64,000 nucleotides of DNA from an uncultured Flavobacteriaceae bacterium (GTDB taxonomy: Bacteria > Bacteroidota > Bacteroidia > Flavobacteriales > Flavobacteriaceae), in NCBI GenBank assembly GCA_947500525.1, contig CANMSH010000008.1:1-64000 (forward strand). Direction: 5' to 3'. Below the pieces are notes generated by a model. The model saw only the letters and a program-made list of their open reading frames with translations, was not told the DNA's origin and searched no databases. Numbering within the stretch: position 1 is the stretch's first letter; each line of letters begins with the position of its first letter. Below, one piece after another: positions 26,658 through 36,052 of the stretch. A program made the translations under genes and the position numbers.

Positions 26658-26702
26658 ACTTCGCCTAATTATTCTTGGACAATAAGGTAAGTGGCGTTCG
26701 AT

Positions 26703-26987
26703 TTATTGAAAAGAGAACGATTTTCTTAGTGTATCGAAAAAAGGAATAAAACTAAAACTAATTTTATTAGACTGTATGTGTTTTGCTAATCGCGCGTAAT
26801 CTTTTTTACTAATGGTCATAAAGTCATTCCAACGATTTTTATCAGCAATAAATGCACTTACATTGGTATAGGCACCAACGTTGTATTTTAAACCAGTAGA
26901 AATTTCTAAAGTATCTATAGAAGACTTATAAAGTTCAATGGCTTCTTTCCCGAAAAGTACGTAAGTAGGTTTTTTAGTTGATTTCAT
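26703..26987 (-). CDS. Hypothetical small protein
   Basis: This 94-residue protein has no signal peptide or membrane span. I recognise no family. It contains VLFGKEAIELYKSSI and a helical second half (RWNDFMTISKKDYARLAKHI) and is basic. It follows the MFS gene convergently and precedes a fatty acid desaturase on the same strand. It may be real on length, frame openness and coding-like composition, but no function is offered. Confidence 0.6.
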   Translation of the reverse strand: MKSTKKPTYVLFGKEAIELYKSSIDTLEISTGLKYNVGAYTNVSAFIADKNRWNDFMTISKKDYARLAKHIQSNKISFSFIPFFDTLRKSFSFQ

Positions 26988-27061
26988 AGTGTTGTTCTTT
27001 TAAATAAAAACAACTCAACTCTAATAATTCCTAATTTTTGGTCTATTTTTTTTTCAGATTG

Positions 27062-27793
27062 TTATATTTTTTTGATTTGGATAAGATTAAATTTATCTAA
27101 AACAACCATAATGCAGTAGGTAAAATCGATTTCATGCCATCGTACGCCACCAAAATTTGCTCTACCGCTATGTGTATGATGATTGTTGTGATAACCTTCT
27201 CCCATCATTAAAAAATCAAAGGGCAGTAAATTTTTGGAGGTGTCATTGACCTTAAAATTTACATAGCCATAAATATGTGCAAACCAATTAATGATAACGC
27301 CGTGAATAGGCGCCATTAAAAATGCAACAGGTAAAAATAACCATTGCCACCAAACTGTTGCAAAGGCAAGAAAGAAAAGTGTATATAAAGTACCCCAAGT
27401 TAATCTAGATACTTTTGAGCTGGCAAATTTGTCAAATGCCTCCCACTGTGGAACATTTTTAGTGAATTTTTCAGGAACATCGATTTGTTTTTTATTAATC
27501 GCACTATAAATAGTCTTTGTGCGCCACATCATGGCGAACACATTGTCATCATATTTCGGAGAGTGTGGATCTTTTTCTGTATCGGCAAAGGCATGATGCA
27601 TTCGGTGCATTACTCCATAACCATAAGCGCTTAAATAATTAGAGCCTTGAAAAACCCATGTCAAAAAAAAACAAACCTTTTCAGCAAATGGAGACATCGT
27701 AAACGTTTGATGTGCCGCATATCTATGTAGAAAAAATGTTTGAAAAAATAAGCCGATATACCACAGGCCTAACATTAAGAATAGAATTTCCAT
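27062..27793 (-). CDS. Acyl-CoA/acyl-lipid desaturase
   Basis: This 243-residue membrane di-iron desaturase has the three histidine boxes: HRYAAH (H23, H28), HRMHH (H63, H66, H67) and YHNNHH (H202, H205, H206). It resembles delta-9 type acyl-CoA desaturases and is short, as in bacteria. It introduces a cis double bond into membrane acyl chains, using electrons from an unidentified donor. The adjacent upstream Crp/Fnr-type regulator gene is a candidate controller; the two are on the same strand with a gap of about 60 nt. Confidence 0.92.
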   Translation of the reverse strand: MEILFLMLGLWYIGLFFQTFFLHRYAAHQTFTMSPFAEKVCFFLTWVFQGSNYLSAYGYGVMHRMHHAFADTEKDPHSPKYDDNVFAMMWRTKTIYSAINKKQIDVPEKFTKNVPQWEAFDKFASSKVSRLTWGTLYTLFFLAFATVWWQWLFLPVAFLMAPIHGVIINWFAHIYGYVNFKVNDTSKNLLPFDFLMMGEGYHNNHHTHSGRANFGGVRWHEIDFTYCIMVVLDKFNLIQIKKI

Positions 27794-27854
27794 ATACCTC
27801 TTTTTTTAACATGTAAAGAACAGGTAGTTTGATGAAAAATAAAATGAACCTAGG

Positions 27855-28427
27855 TTAAGAAATTTGTTTGCGTATTCTGCTTAGCGCTTGAGGCGTTACA
27901 CCAATATATGATGCAACATATTTTAGAGGGATCTTTTGAATTAAATGAGGACGTTCAGTAAAGAGATTTAAATAACGTTCTTTGGCAGATTCATTGAGCA
28001 ATGATTGTTCTCGTTTCGATTTAATCAAAAATAAACGCTCAGTTGAAAGCCGCCCTATGATATTACCAATTTTCGTTTTTTCATAGACTTCTTGTAAGTT
28101 ATCATAGCTAATGCTCCATAGTATCGTTGGAGTTAAAGTCTCAATTTGGTAGGTAGATGGTAATCGGGTAAGAAAAGAATCGTAAGCGCTAACAAATTCA
28201 TTTGTAAAGCAAAAACCAAAGGTAATTTCTTTCTCTATATCTTCTTTAGGAATTAAAAATCTTACTATCCCTTCTTCGATGAATGAAATATGATTTTCTA
28301 TAGTGTTTATATCTAGAAGACTACTTTTTTTATCGAAAACTCTTTTGGTGAGTTTCGACGAAAATAATTCCCAATCATCATCACAAATAGGAGTTATTTG
28401 TTCAATGTAATTTCTAAATTTATTCAT
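27855..28427 (-). CDS. Crp/Fnr-family transcription regulator
   Basis: This 190-residue protein has a cyclic-nucleotide-binding-like beta domain (ENHISFIEEGIVRFLIPKEDIEKEITFGFCF) and a C-terminal winged-helix DNA-binding domain (IPLKYVASYIGVTPQALSRIRKQ). Flavobacterial members usually lack Fe-S ligands and cAMP specificity cannot be assumed. It lies between the desaturase and HAD genes on the same strand (14 nt from the HAD gene). Control of membrane lipid or stress functions is a plausible inference. Confidence 0.85.
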   Translation of the reverse strand: MNKFRNYIEQITPICDDDWELFSSKLTKRVFDKKSSLLDINTIENHISFIEEGIVRFLIPKEDIEKEITFGFCFTNEFVSAYDSFLTRLPSTYQIETLTPTILWSISYDNLQEVYEKTKIGNIIGRLSTERLFLIKSKREQSLLNESAKERYLNLFTERPHLIQKIPLKYVASYIGVTPQALSRIRKQIS

Positions 28428-28441
28428 CTTGTAATTAGAAT

Positions 28442-29101
28442 CTAATCGAAATAGGCTTTTACTTTCGAAAATGTTATTTCATCAAAGGTATGGATAGTAA
28501 GATTTGCAAATCTATAGTCCTGATTTACAGAATGCTCACTTTTATAACCAACACAAAATATTTGTGCACCATTGGCAGCTTTCATACCGTTTGTAGAATC
28601 TTCTATAACCATGCATTCAGATCGATCATACCCTGCCGCCTGGGCAGCTTTGATAAATATTTCGGGATGAGGTTTTGATGCCTTTAGATCAGCTCCGCTC
28701 AATTTTGCAACGAAATACTTGTTCAAGTCAAAACGTTCAAAAATCCTGTTTATGTTGGGCATTGAAGCCGATGAGGCTAATACTAAAGTGAGTCCATGAT
28801 TGAAATAGTTTTGTATCAAATCTAATACACCATCCAATAATTGTAAGCTCTGATCATTTTCAAAAAGGTATTTAAAATGTTTACGTTTTGCGCGAACCAA
28901 TTCTTGTGGTGCTACCGTAAGCTTAAATGTGCTGCATAGTTGTTCGCATATATTTAATGTAGCCTGACCTGTGAAGGAAGTAAACAATTCTTCAGATACG
29001 TCGATATTCATATCATCAAACATCATATAATAGGCTTTGCGATGCAATGGTTCTGTGTCAACAATGACACCATCCATATCAAATAAAACTGCTTTCAGCA
29101 T
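28442..29101 (-). CDS. HAD-superfamily phosphatase (beta-phosphoglucomutase-like)
   Basis: This 219-residue protein of HAD subfamily IA has the motif FDMDGVIVDTEPLH (D8, D10), a cap domain, the VLASSAS motif II, a lysine in the third motif (SKPHPEIF) and the acidic EDSTNGMKAA motif IV. This suits small sugar-phosphate or phosphoglucomutase-type phosphatases. The substrate is unknown. It is convergent in spacing with the acs unit and ends 14 nt before the Crp-like gene. Confidence 0.9.
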   Translation of the reverse strand: MLKAVLFDMDGVIVDTEPLHRKAYYMMFDDMNIDVSEELFTSFTGQATLNICEQLCSTFKLTVAPQELVRAKRKHFKYLFENDQSLQLLDGVLDLIQNYFNHGLTLVLASSASMPNINRIFERFDLNKYFVAKLSGADLKASKPHPEIFIKAAQAAGYDRSECMVIEDSTNGMKAANGAQIFCVGYKSEHSVNQDYRFANLTIHTFDEITFSKVKAYFD

Positions 29102-29181
29102 TGAGAAAAAATTAAGCGGTAAAATTAAGTTAATTCAACCTATAAAGAGTTCATAAAGATTAAAAATAGTTTTCTCATAAT

Positions 29182-31089
29182 TTATAAGACGTTGTCCATT
29201 ATTTCTTGCACCACTTCCGGATTTAAAAGAGTCGAGGTATCTCCTAAATTTTCAGTCTCGTTGGATGCTATTTTACGAAGTATGCGACGCATTATTTTTC
29301 CACTCCGCGTTTTAGGTAAACCTGATGTAAATTGAATTTTATCAAGCTTTGCTATAGGTCCGATATGTTCTGTAATAATTTGATTAATTTCTTTTCTAAC
29401 ATTATCATGATCACGTGATTCTCCAGTTTCTTTCAAGATAACATAACCATATAAGGCATTCCCTTTTATATCATGCGGAAACCCAACAATAGCCGATTCG
29501 GCTACTGCCGGATGCTCATTAATCGCATCTTCAATAGGAGCGGTGCCCAAATTGTGCCCAGAAACTATAATAACATCATCTACACGCCCCGTAATTCTAT
29601 AATAGCCTACTTCATCGCGTAAAGCACCATCACCAGTAAAGTACATATTTTCGAAGGCCGAAAAATAAGTCTCTTTATAACGCTGATGATTCCCCCAAAT
29701 GGTGCGTGCCATAGAAGGCCATGGAAATTTAATACATAAACGCCCATCTACTTGATTTCCATGTATTTCTTGTCCGTTCTCATCCATTAAAGCGGGCTGT
29801 ATCCCTGGAAAAGGTAGTGTTGCATAGGTAGGCTTCGTTGGTGTTGAAAAAGGAATAGGAGTGATCATAATTCCACCTGTTTCTGTTTGCCACCATGTAT
29901 CTACAATAGGACTTTTCTTTTTACCAATATTATCATTATACCAATGCCAAGCTTCTTCATTAATTGGTTCACCCACTGTGCCTAAGACTTTTAAAGATGA
30001 CAAGTCATACTTTTCTACATACGATAAATTCTCTTTGGCCAAAGCACGAATAGCGGTTGGTGCCGTATAGAATTGTGTGATTTTATGTTTCTCTACGATC
30101 TCCCAAAAACGTCCCCAATCTGGATAATTTGGAACGCCTTCAGATATTACTGTTGTTGCACCATTGGCCAATGGGCCATAAACAATATAACTATGTCCAG
30201 TAATCCATCCAATATCAGCAGTACACCAATAGACATCTTCTTCTTTATATTGAAAAACATTTTTAAAGGTATAGGCTGTGTATACCATATAACCTGCCGT
30301 GGTATGTACCATACCTTTAGGCATTCCAGTGGAGCCCGATGTGTACAAAATAAATAACGGATCTTCAGCATTCATTATTTCTGGAGCACATTCTCCATAG
30401 GCTTCATCTAACAAAGGCTGTAGCCATTTGTCACGACCTTCTTTCATTTGAATACTGTTATGAATACGTTTTACTACCAATACCGTTTCCACACATGAAC
30501 AACTCTCTAAACCTTCATCTACAATACTCTTAAGATCTATAGTTTTTGCTCCACGATAAGAACCGTCAGACGTAATAACCATTTTACAATCACTATCATT
30601 AATACGGGTTGCTAATGCCGTAGAAGAAAAACCGGCGAACACCACAGAGTGTATGGCACCTATGCGCGCACAAGCCAATAATGCAACGGCTAATTCTGGA
30701 ATCATTGGTAAGTAAATACAAACGCGATCTCCTTTCTTAATACCTTGTGATTTTAAGACATTTGCGAATTTATTAACACGTTCATAAAGTTCTTTGTAGC
30801 TTATATGTAGCGCCTTTTCTTTTGGATCGTTTGGTTCAAATACAATGGCTGTTTTGTCCCCTCGTGTTTGCAGATGTCTATCAATACAATTCTCCGTTAT
30901 ATTAAGTTGAGCTCCCTGAAACCAAGTTACTTCAGGCTTTTTGAAATCCCAGTTAAGAACGGCATCCCATTTTTTACGCCACATGAAATGTTCTTCGGCA
31001 ATTTCTTCCCAAAAAACTTCGGGGTTACGAACAGATTTTCTATAAACTTGAAAGTATTCTTCTAAATGTTTTATATGATAATTACTCAT
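29182..31089 (-). CDS. acs: Acetyl-CoA synthetase
   Basis: This 635-residue AMP-forming acetyl-CoA ligase activates acetate to acetyl-CoA. It has the P-loop LYTSGSTGMPKG, the TWWQTETGG acetate/CoA-site motif, YFTGDGALRDEVGYYRITGRVDDVI and K598 in SGKIMRR, the lysine acetylated in related enzymes. The gene starts 14 nt after the acetate symporter stop, forming an acetate uptake and activation unit with DUF4212 and actP. Confidence 0.97.
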   Translation of the reverse strand: MSNYHIKHLEEYFQVYRKSVRNPEVFWEEIAEEHFMWRKKWDAVLNWDFKKPEVTWFQGAQLNITENCIDRHLQTRGDKTAIVFEPNDPKEKALHISYKELYERVNKFANVLKSQGIKKGDRVCIYLPMIPELAVALLACARIGAIHSVVFAGFSSTALATRINDSDCKMVITSDGSYRGAKTIDLKSIVDEGLESCSCVETVLVVKRIHNSIQMKEGRDKWLQPLLDEAYGECAPEIMNAEDPLFILYTSGSTGMPKGMVHTTAGYMVYTAYTFKNVFQYKEEDVYWCTADIGWITGHSYIVYGPLANGATTVISEGVPNYPDWGRFWEIVEKHKITQFYTAPTAIRALAKENLSYVEKYDLSSLKVLGTVGEPINEEAWHWYNDNIGKKKSPIVDTWWQTETGGIMITPIPFSTPTKPTYATLPFPGIQPALMDENGQEIHGNQVDGRLCIKFPWPSMARTIWGNHQRYKETYFSAFENMYFTGDGALRDEVGYYRITGRVDDVIIVSGHNLGTAPIEDAINEHPAVAESAIVGFPHDIKGNALYGYVILKETGESRDHDNVRKEINQIITEHIGPIAKLDKIQFTSGLPKTRSGKIMRRILRKIASNETENLGDTSTLLNPEVVQEIMDNVL

Positions 31090-31103
31090 TTTTAATGTTA
31101 TGT

Positions 31104-32807
31104 TTAATGTGTAGCATCACCTGCTCCTGACGGGATTCGAATATGATCTACTATTTCTTGTACTTCTTTAGGTGGTGCTGGAGTGAATTTTGAGATTACA
31201 ATAGAGACCATAAAATTAACAATCATCGCCACTGTTCCAAATCCTTCTGGAGAGATACCAAACCACCAATCTTTTTTGAGCCCTTCTACTGCTGTTTTTC
31301 CACCATCGAACACACCAAATTTAAATTTCAACATATAAAATAGCATCAACAAAATGCCTACGACCATTCCAGCAATGGCACCTTCTTTATTCATTTTCTT
31401 ATAGAATATACCCAAGACTATCGCCGGAAAGAAGGACGCTGCAGCCAAGCCGAATGCTAAGGCGACGACGGCCGCCACAAAACCAGGCGGATTGACTCCA
31501 AAATATCCGGCAACACATACGGCAACAACTGCCGACAAACGTGCGGCTACCAACTCTCCTTTATCAGAGATAGTAGGATTGACGATTTTCTTAATAATAT
31601 CGTGAGAAACAGAAGAAGAAATCACCAACAATAAACCAGCGGCCGTTGACAAGGCAGCAGCCAAGCCACCCGCAGCAACGAGTGCAATTACCCAATTTGG
31701 TAAGCCGGCTATTTCAGGATTGGCAAGCACCATAATGTCTCGATTTACATTTAATTCATTTGTTTCTTTATTGGCAACATATTGAATGATTCCATCATCG
31801 TTCTTATCAGTAAACTCTATCAATTCAGTAGTTTCCCATTTTTTAAACCATTGAGGCATTTCATCATAGGGTTTATTACTCACTGTTTCTATCAAGTTTG
31901 TTCTTGAAAACAAAGCAATAGCTGGCGCTGTTGTATATAAAATGGCGATGAACAAGAGGGCCCATCCTGCAGACTTACGAGCATCGCTCACCTTTTTTAC
32001 AGTGAAGAAACGAACAATGACATGAGGTAATCCAGCGGTTCCTACCATTAAGGCAGCCGTGATAAAGAAAACATCTACTTTTGATTTACTTCCTGTTGTA
32101 TATTCATGAAAACCTAGATCACGATGCAAACCGTCTAGTTTATCTAATAGATATACACCATCTGTTCCAGAACTACCAAAACCAATTTGTGGTATTGGAT
32201 TACCCGTCATTTGAATTGAGATAAAAATGGCAGGTACCATAAATGCAAAAATGAGTACACAGTATTGAGCTACCTGGGTATATGTAATACCCTTCATACC
32301 ACCAAGTACCGCATAAAAGAGTACAATGATCATTCCTATAATAACACCAGTCGTTCTATCTACCTCTAGAAACCTTGAAAATACAATGCCTACACCTTGC
32401 ATTTGACCTGCAACATAAGTGAAAGAAACTAGTAAGGCGCATAACACAGCTACAATTCTGGCTTTGTTTGAATAGTATCTGTCTCCTATAAAATCGGGTA
32501 CCGTGAATTTACCAAATTTCCGAAGGTATGGAGCGAGTAGTAAGGCAAGTAATACGTAGCCTCCTGTCCAACCCATTAAATATACAGACCCGTCATATCC
32601 TCCAAAAGAAATGATGCCGGCCATTGAAATAAATGATGCTGCCGACATCCAATCGGCAGCCGTGGCTAGACCGTTAGCAATAGGATGTACACCTTTTCCG
32701 GCAACATAAAATTCGCCAGTTGAACTGGCCCTTGACCATATTGCTATACCAATGTATAATGTAAATGTGATTCCAACTAATATCCAAGTCCAAGTTTGTA
32801 TGTCCAT
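31104..32807 (-). CDS. actP: Acetate/solute:Na+ symporter (ActP-like)
   Basis: This 567-residue sodium:solute symporter with about 13 helices closely resembles ActP (EFYVAGKGVHPIANGLATAADWMSAASFISMAG). It imports acetate and similar short acids with sodium. It is cotranscribed between the DUF4212 small subunit (3-nt gap) and acs. A central soluble loop (residues about 290-350, with NLIETVSNKPYDEMPQWFKKWE) is larger than in E. coli ActP and is typical of this subfamily. Confidence 0.92.
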   Translation of the reverse strand: MDIQTWTWILVGITFTLYIGIAIWSRASSTGEFYVAGKGVHPIANGLATAADWMSAASFISMAGIISFGGYDGSVYLMGWTGGYVLLALLLAPYLRKFGKFTVPDFIGDRYYSNKARIVAVLCALLVSFTYVAGQMQGVGIVFSRFLEVDRTTGVIIGMIIVLFYAVLGGMKGITYTQVAQYCVLIFAFMVPAIFISIQMTGNPIPQIGFGSSGTDGVYLLDKLDGLHRDLGFHEYTTGSKSKVDVFFITAALMVGTAGLPHVIVRFFTVKKVSDARKSAGWALLFIAILYTTAPAIALFSRTNLIETVSNKPYDEMPQWFKKWETTELIEFTDKNDDGIIQYVANKETNELNVNRDIMVLANPEIAGLPNWVIALVAAGGLAAALSTAAGLLLVISSSVSHDIIKKIVNPTISDKGELVAARLSAVVAVCVAGYFGVNPPGFVAAVVALAFGLAAASFFPAIVLGIFYKKMNKEGAIAGMVVGILLMLFYMLKFKFGVFDGGKTAVEGLKKDWWFGISPEGFGTVAMIVNFMVSIVISKFTPAPPKEVQEIVDHIRIPSGAGDATH

Positions 32808-32810
32808 AAC

Positions 32811-33065
32811 TTATTCGTTTACGTTGTATTTTTTGTCCAACCGATTCATTAATCTGATATAAACAAAAATGAGTATTACAAATACATAGATGGAACCCTG
32901 TTGTGCAAACCAAAAGCCAAGTTTAAAGCCTCCTAAGCGAATTGTATTTAATTCGTCAACGAGGAGTATTCCAAAAACATAAGACACTAAAAACCATATG
33001 GATAATAAAATGGCTAGATATTTTAAATTCTCTTTCCAATATTTTTTTTGCTCTATTGAATTCAT
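32811..33065 (-). CDS. DUF4212 symporter small subunit
   Basis: This 84-residue protein has two transmembrane helices and the DUF4212 pattern (YWKENLKYLAILLSIWFLVS, then FWFAQQGSIYVFVILIFVY). DUF4212 proteins are regularly encoded directly before ActP-like symporters, as here, and are thought to be a small subunit of the transporter. Their exact role is not established. Confidence 0.9.
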   Translation of the reverse strand: MNSIEQKKYWKENLKYLAILLSIWFLVSYVFGILLVDELNTIRLGGFKLGFWFAQQGSIYVFVILIFVYIRLMNRLDKKYNVNE

Positions 33066-33195
33066 TGAGTAGTTGATTTAAGACCGAAGATAAAATTTAT
33101 TGTGTTAAAATAATAATGATTTCTCTAATAGACATCATCTAGAGGCTAAAAGTCAATTTAAATTCTATGAATTACCCATATCATCATATATTTGA

Positions 33196-33203
33196 TATTT
33201 TTG
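33196..33203 (+). promoter_or_regulatory. TAnnTTTG -7 element upstream of the TauE/SafE gene
   Basis: TATTTTTG lies 15 nt before the ATG at 33219, consistent with a short 5' leader. A clear -33 TTG at normal spacing is lacking, so support is moderate. Confidence 0.45.
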
Positions 33204-33218
33204 TTAGGTACACGAATC

Positions 33219-34004
33219 ATGATAGAACTTTCTAGTTTGTTAAATGCCCTTATCGAAAATTGGGAAATTGTTGCCCTATTTTTCGCCGTTGCTATTTTAT
33301 ACTCTTCAGTAGGTTTCGGAGGTGGATCTAGTTACATCGCCATTTTGGCCCTGACAGGATTAACATTCATTCAATTTAGAGCGATTGCTTTGCTTTGTAA
33401 TATTGTTGTGGTGAGTGGAGGTGTTTACATATTTGCAAAGAATGATCATTATAATTGGAGAAAAGTACTTCCGTTAGCGATACTTAGTGTGCCTTGTGCT
33501 TTTTTAGGAGGCTATTTGAGAATAAGTCAAACATTTTTCTTTACCCTACTAGGTGGTACGCTCGTTTTCGCTGCGGTTATTATGTGGTTATCTAATCATT
33601 TGTTAACAGAAGTAACGAAGAGTTCGAAAATTAGCTCAGCCGCTAAAGATGGTGTTATAGGCGGCATTATTGGTTTTGTTTCTGGGATGGTTGGTATAGG
33701 TGGTGGCATTTTTCTAGCGCCTTTTTTACATTTATCAAATTGGGATACACCTAAGCGCATCGCGGCGACGGCTAGTTTTTTCATTTTAGTAAATTCTTTG
33801 GCAGGATTGGCAGGGCAAGTTCAAAATCCTGAATTCTATTTTGAACCAAACATTGCATTCATTTTAATGGTGACTGTCTTTTTCGGAGGGCAAATAGGAT
33901 CTAGATTGAGTGCTGCTAAAATCTCTCCTTTTATTATTAAAAGAATGACGGCATTACTAATTGCTTTTGTGGGTATTCGAATTCTTTTTAAGTATATCTA
34001 TTAA
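33219..34004 (+). CDS. TauE/SafE-family sulfite/sulfonate exporter-like protein
   Basis: This 261-residue membrane protein has about eight helices in two similar halves, each with the family's glycine-rich segment: VGFGGGSSYIAILAL and GMVGIGGGIFLAPFL. TauE/SafE proteins export sulfite, sulfoacetate or other organosulfur anions. No sulfur metabolism genes are adjacent. A TTG at 33192 is in frame but inside the promoter, so I use the ATG at 33219. Confidence 0.85.
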   Translation: MIELSSLLNALIENWEIVALFFAVAILYSSVGFGGGSSYIAILALTGLTFIQFRAIALLCNIVVVSGGVYIFAKNDHYNWRKVLPLAILSVPCAFLGGYLRISQTFFFTLLGGTLVFAAVIMWLSNHLLTEVTKSSKISSAAKDGVIGGIIGFVSGMVGIGGGIFLAPFLHLSNWDTPKRIAATASFFILVNSLAGLAGQVQNPEFYFEPNIAFILMVTVFFGGQIGSRLSAAKISPFIIKRMTALLIAFVGIRILFKYIY

Positions 34005-34022
34005 TTTTTTTTGATAAATATT

Positions 34023-34036
34023 ATACCGAATGGTAT
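34023..34036. promoter_or_regulatory. TetR operator upstream of tetR
   Basis: ATACCGAATGGTAT is a 5-4-5 inverted repeat (ATACC-N4-GGTAT) 20 nt before the tetR start. The same half-sites recur at 35170-35183 ahead of the alpha/beta hydrolase. Shared half-sites beside a TetR gene and a second gene of the cluster are strong evidence that these are its operators. Confidence 0.7.
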
Positions 34037-34056
34037 ATTTTTAGTATATTAGCAAT

Positions 34057-34659
34057 ATGATTGTGACAAAAGCGGCAAAAACAAGTCAGTTTATTATTGA
34101 AAAAACGGCACCCATCTTTAACAGAAATGGGTATACAGGAACAAGTTTATCCGATATTACCAAGGCTACCGGATTGACGAAAGGAGCTATTTACGGTAAT
34201 TTTAAAAATAAAGAAGAATTGGCTTTAGAAGCGTTCAATTATATTGTCAAATATCAAATGGATCAGGTGAGAAATATTATTCGTGAAGTAGAGTCACCTT
34301 TAGCCAAACTATTTGCAATCACTAATTTTCATCGCTCATATTATAAACGATATATTGGTTATGGCGGTTGTCCTTTGTTAAACGTAGGTGTTGATGCAAA
34401 TCACACCAACCCTGCATTGTTTGCGAGAGTAAAGTATGTGGTAGATAAATTACAAAGCAGTATTGCGTCTATAATAGAAGAAGGTATTTTTAAAGGTGAG
34501 ATAAGAGATGATATTAATGCAATGAAATACGGTACGCGTATATTTTCATTGATTGAAGGTGCTATTTTCACATCGGTAATATCAAAAGATGAAGGATGTT
34601 TACTAGATATGATGAACCATATTGATACTATGATCCAGAACGAGTTACAGGCTAAATAA
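34057..34659 (+). CDS. TetR/AcrR-family repressor
   Basis: This 200-residue repressor has an N-terminal TetR helix-turn-helix (residues about 10-55; SLSDITKATGLTKGAIYGNFKNKEEL) and a C-terminal domain with the GYGGCPLLNVGVD segment common in TetR_C ligand domains of the TetR_C_33 type. Ligand unknown. It is followed 7 nt later by an FMN-barrel protein, then the alpha/beta hydrolase under its own matching operator, so this looks like a small, locally controlled module. Confidence 0.9.
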   Translation: MIVTKAAKTSQFIIEKTAPIFNRNGYTGTSLSDITKATGLTKGAIYGNFKNKEELALEAFNYIVKYQMDQVRNIIREVESPLAKLFAITNFHRSYYKRYIGYGGCPLLNVGVDANHTNPALFARVKYVVDKLQSSIASIIEEGIFKGEIRDDINAMKYGTRIFSLIEGAIFTSVISKDEGCLLDMMNHIDTMIQNELQAK

Positions 34660-34666
34660 TAATGAG

Positions 34667-35146
34667 ATGAATCTAACAGATGATTGGACAAAAATAAGAG
34701 AACACTTTAATAGAAGTGTTCGATCTAGTTTGCATGTATCTATTTGTTCGGTAGCTAAAGATGGTAATCCTACAGTAACACCGATTGGTAGTTTATTTTT
34801 GAATAAAGGTCAGCAAGGATTTTATTTCGAAAAGTACACATCTAGTTTGCCAATGAATAGCGCTCATAATAAGAATGTCTGTGTACTTGGGGTTAATAGT
34901 AATTTATGGTTTTGGATACGGTCTCTGTTTAAATCAAAGTTCTCGAAACCACCAGCGATAAAATTGTACGGCATCTTAGGAGAGCGCAGGGAAGCTACAG
35001 CAATTGAATTAAGTAGATTGAAAAGAAGAACAAGATTGTTTAAGATATCAAAGAAAGGGTATGATTATCTATGGGGAGATATGAAGTATGTTAGAGAGAT
35101 TTCTTTTACGAAAATTGAATTAGTAAAATTGGGAAATATGACCTAG
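34667..35146 (+). CDS. Pyridoxamine 5'-phosphate oxidase-fold protein
   Basis: This 159-residue split beta-barrel protein of the PNPOx/FMN-binding type (SSLHVSICSVAKDGNPTVTPIGSL) shows no clear complete FMN-phosphate site by eye. It is cotranscribed with tetR. A flavin or heme-binding reductase role is possible. True pdxH is elsewhere in the window (36695), so vitamin B6 synthesis is unlikely here. Confidence 0.75.
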   Translation: MNLTDDWTKIREHFNRSVRSSLHVSICSVAKDGNPTVTPIGSLFLNKGQQGFYFEKYTSSLPMNSAHNKNVCVLGVNSNLWFWIRSLFKSKFSKPPAIKLYGILGERREATAIELSRLKRRTRLFKISKKGYDYLWGDMKYVREISFTKIELVKLGNMT

Positions 35147-35169
35147 GGATTATTTTTTTGATTAAAAAT

Positions 35170-35183
35170 ATACCAATCGGTAT
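35170..35183. promoter_or_regulatory. Second TetR operator, before the alpha/beta hydrolase
   Basis: ATACCAATCGGTAT has the same ATACC-N4-GGTAT half-sites as the operator at 34023-34036 and ends 14 nt before the hydrolase ATG. The spacers differ (GAAT, AATC), which argues for selection on the half-sites. Confidence 0.65.
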
Positions 35184-35197
35184 TAAAATGATTTGAT

Positions 35198-36043
35198 ATG
35201 AAATTATACTTAAAACTTTTAAGACTATATTATAAAATAGTCTCTAAAATATCACCTCGATTAGGTGGTTATATGGCATTTAATTTATTTCAAAAAGTAA
35301 GAAAAAAAGACGTGCGCCAACGTGAAGAATCGTTTTACGAAAAAGCAAGACATTTTAAGATATCTTTTTTGAACCAAGATTTGCGCTGTTATGAACTCGG
35401 CAATGTGCAAGGAGAACTCATTTTTTTAGTACATGGCTGGGATTCTAATGCAGGAAGTCTTTCAAAATTTGCCTTTGAATTAGCAGAACGAAATTATCGC
35501 GTCGTGAGTTTTGATTTACCTGGTCATGCAAGATATGATTCAGATCGTACGAACTTATACGAATGCAAAGAAGCTTTTAAGAGTTTATTAGAATTTATTG
35601 ACCCTCAAGAGCCCTTTACGGTAATTTCTCACTCATTTGGTTCGGCAGTGACCACCTACACGATCTCTAAACTAAACTATAAGGTAGATAAATTTGTTTT
35701 TTTAACAACGCCAAACTCTTTGCTGGAAGTATTTCGAGATTTTAAGAACTTTGTAGGTATCACCGATAAAGCATTCGGATATATGATAAAAAATGCCGAA
35801 GGTATTGTAAATGAAAAAATCGAATCTGTGAATGTAAGTGAGCGTCTAAAGAATATATCATTTACAAAGTTATTACTCGTGCATGATAAGGCCGATAAGA
35901 TTATACCTTTTAAAAATTCTGAAGATGTACATCATGCAAACAAGAATTCTAATCTAAAGGCGTATGATAAAATTGGGCATTATAGAATGCTCTGGAACGA
36001 TGATGTTTTAGAAGATACCTTATCTTTTATTACAACAAATTAA
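35198..36043 (+). CDS. Alpha/beta hydrolase
   Basis: This 281-residue hydrolase has the oxyanion-hole segment FLVHGWDSNAGS, the nucleophile elbow SHSFGSA, an acid/His pair near the C-terminus (HDKADKIIPF; IGHYRMLWN) and no signal peptide. It is preceded by a TetR operator and is therefore probably induced with tetR. The substrate could be an ester or epoxide linked to the regulator's inducer, but this is inference. Confidence 0.85.
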   Translation: MKLYLKLLRLYYKIVSKISPRLGGYMAFNLFQKVRKKDVRQREESFYEKARHFKISFLNQDLRCYELGNVQGELIFLVHGWDSNAGSLSKFAFELAERNYRVVSFDLPGHARYDSDRTNLYECKEAFKSLLEFIDPQEPFTVISHSFGSAVTTYTISKLNYKVDKFVFLTTPNSLLEVFRDFKNFVGITDKAFGYMIKNAEGIVNEKIESVNVSERLKNISFTKLLLVHDKADKIIPFKNSEDVHHANKNSNLKAYDKIGHYRMLWNDDVLEDTLSFITTN

Positions 36044-36052
36044 TTTGAGGTG

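Noticed and set aside
34667..35146. Second pdxH gene
   Set aside because: It shares only the split-barrel fold; the true PNPOx motifs are in the gene at 36695-37342.
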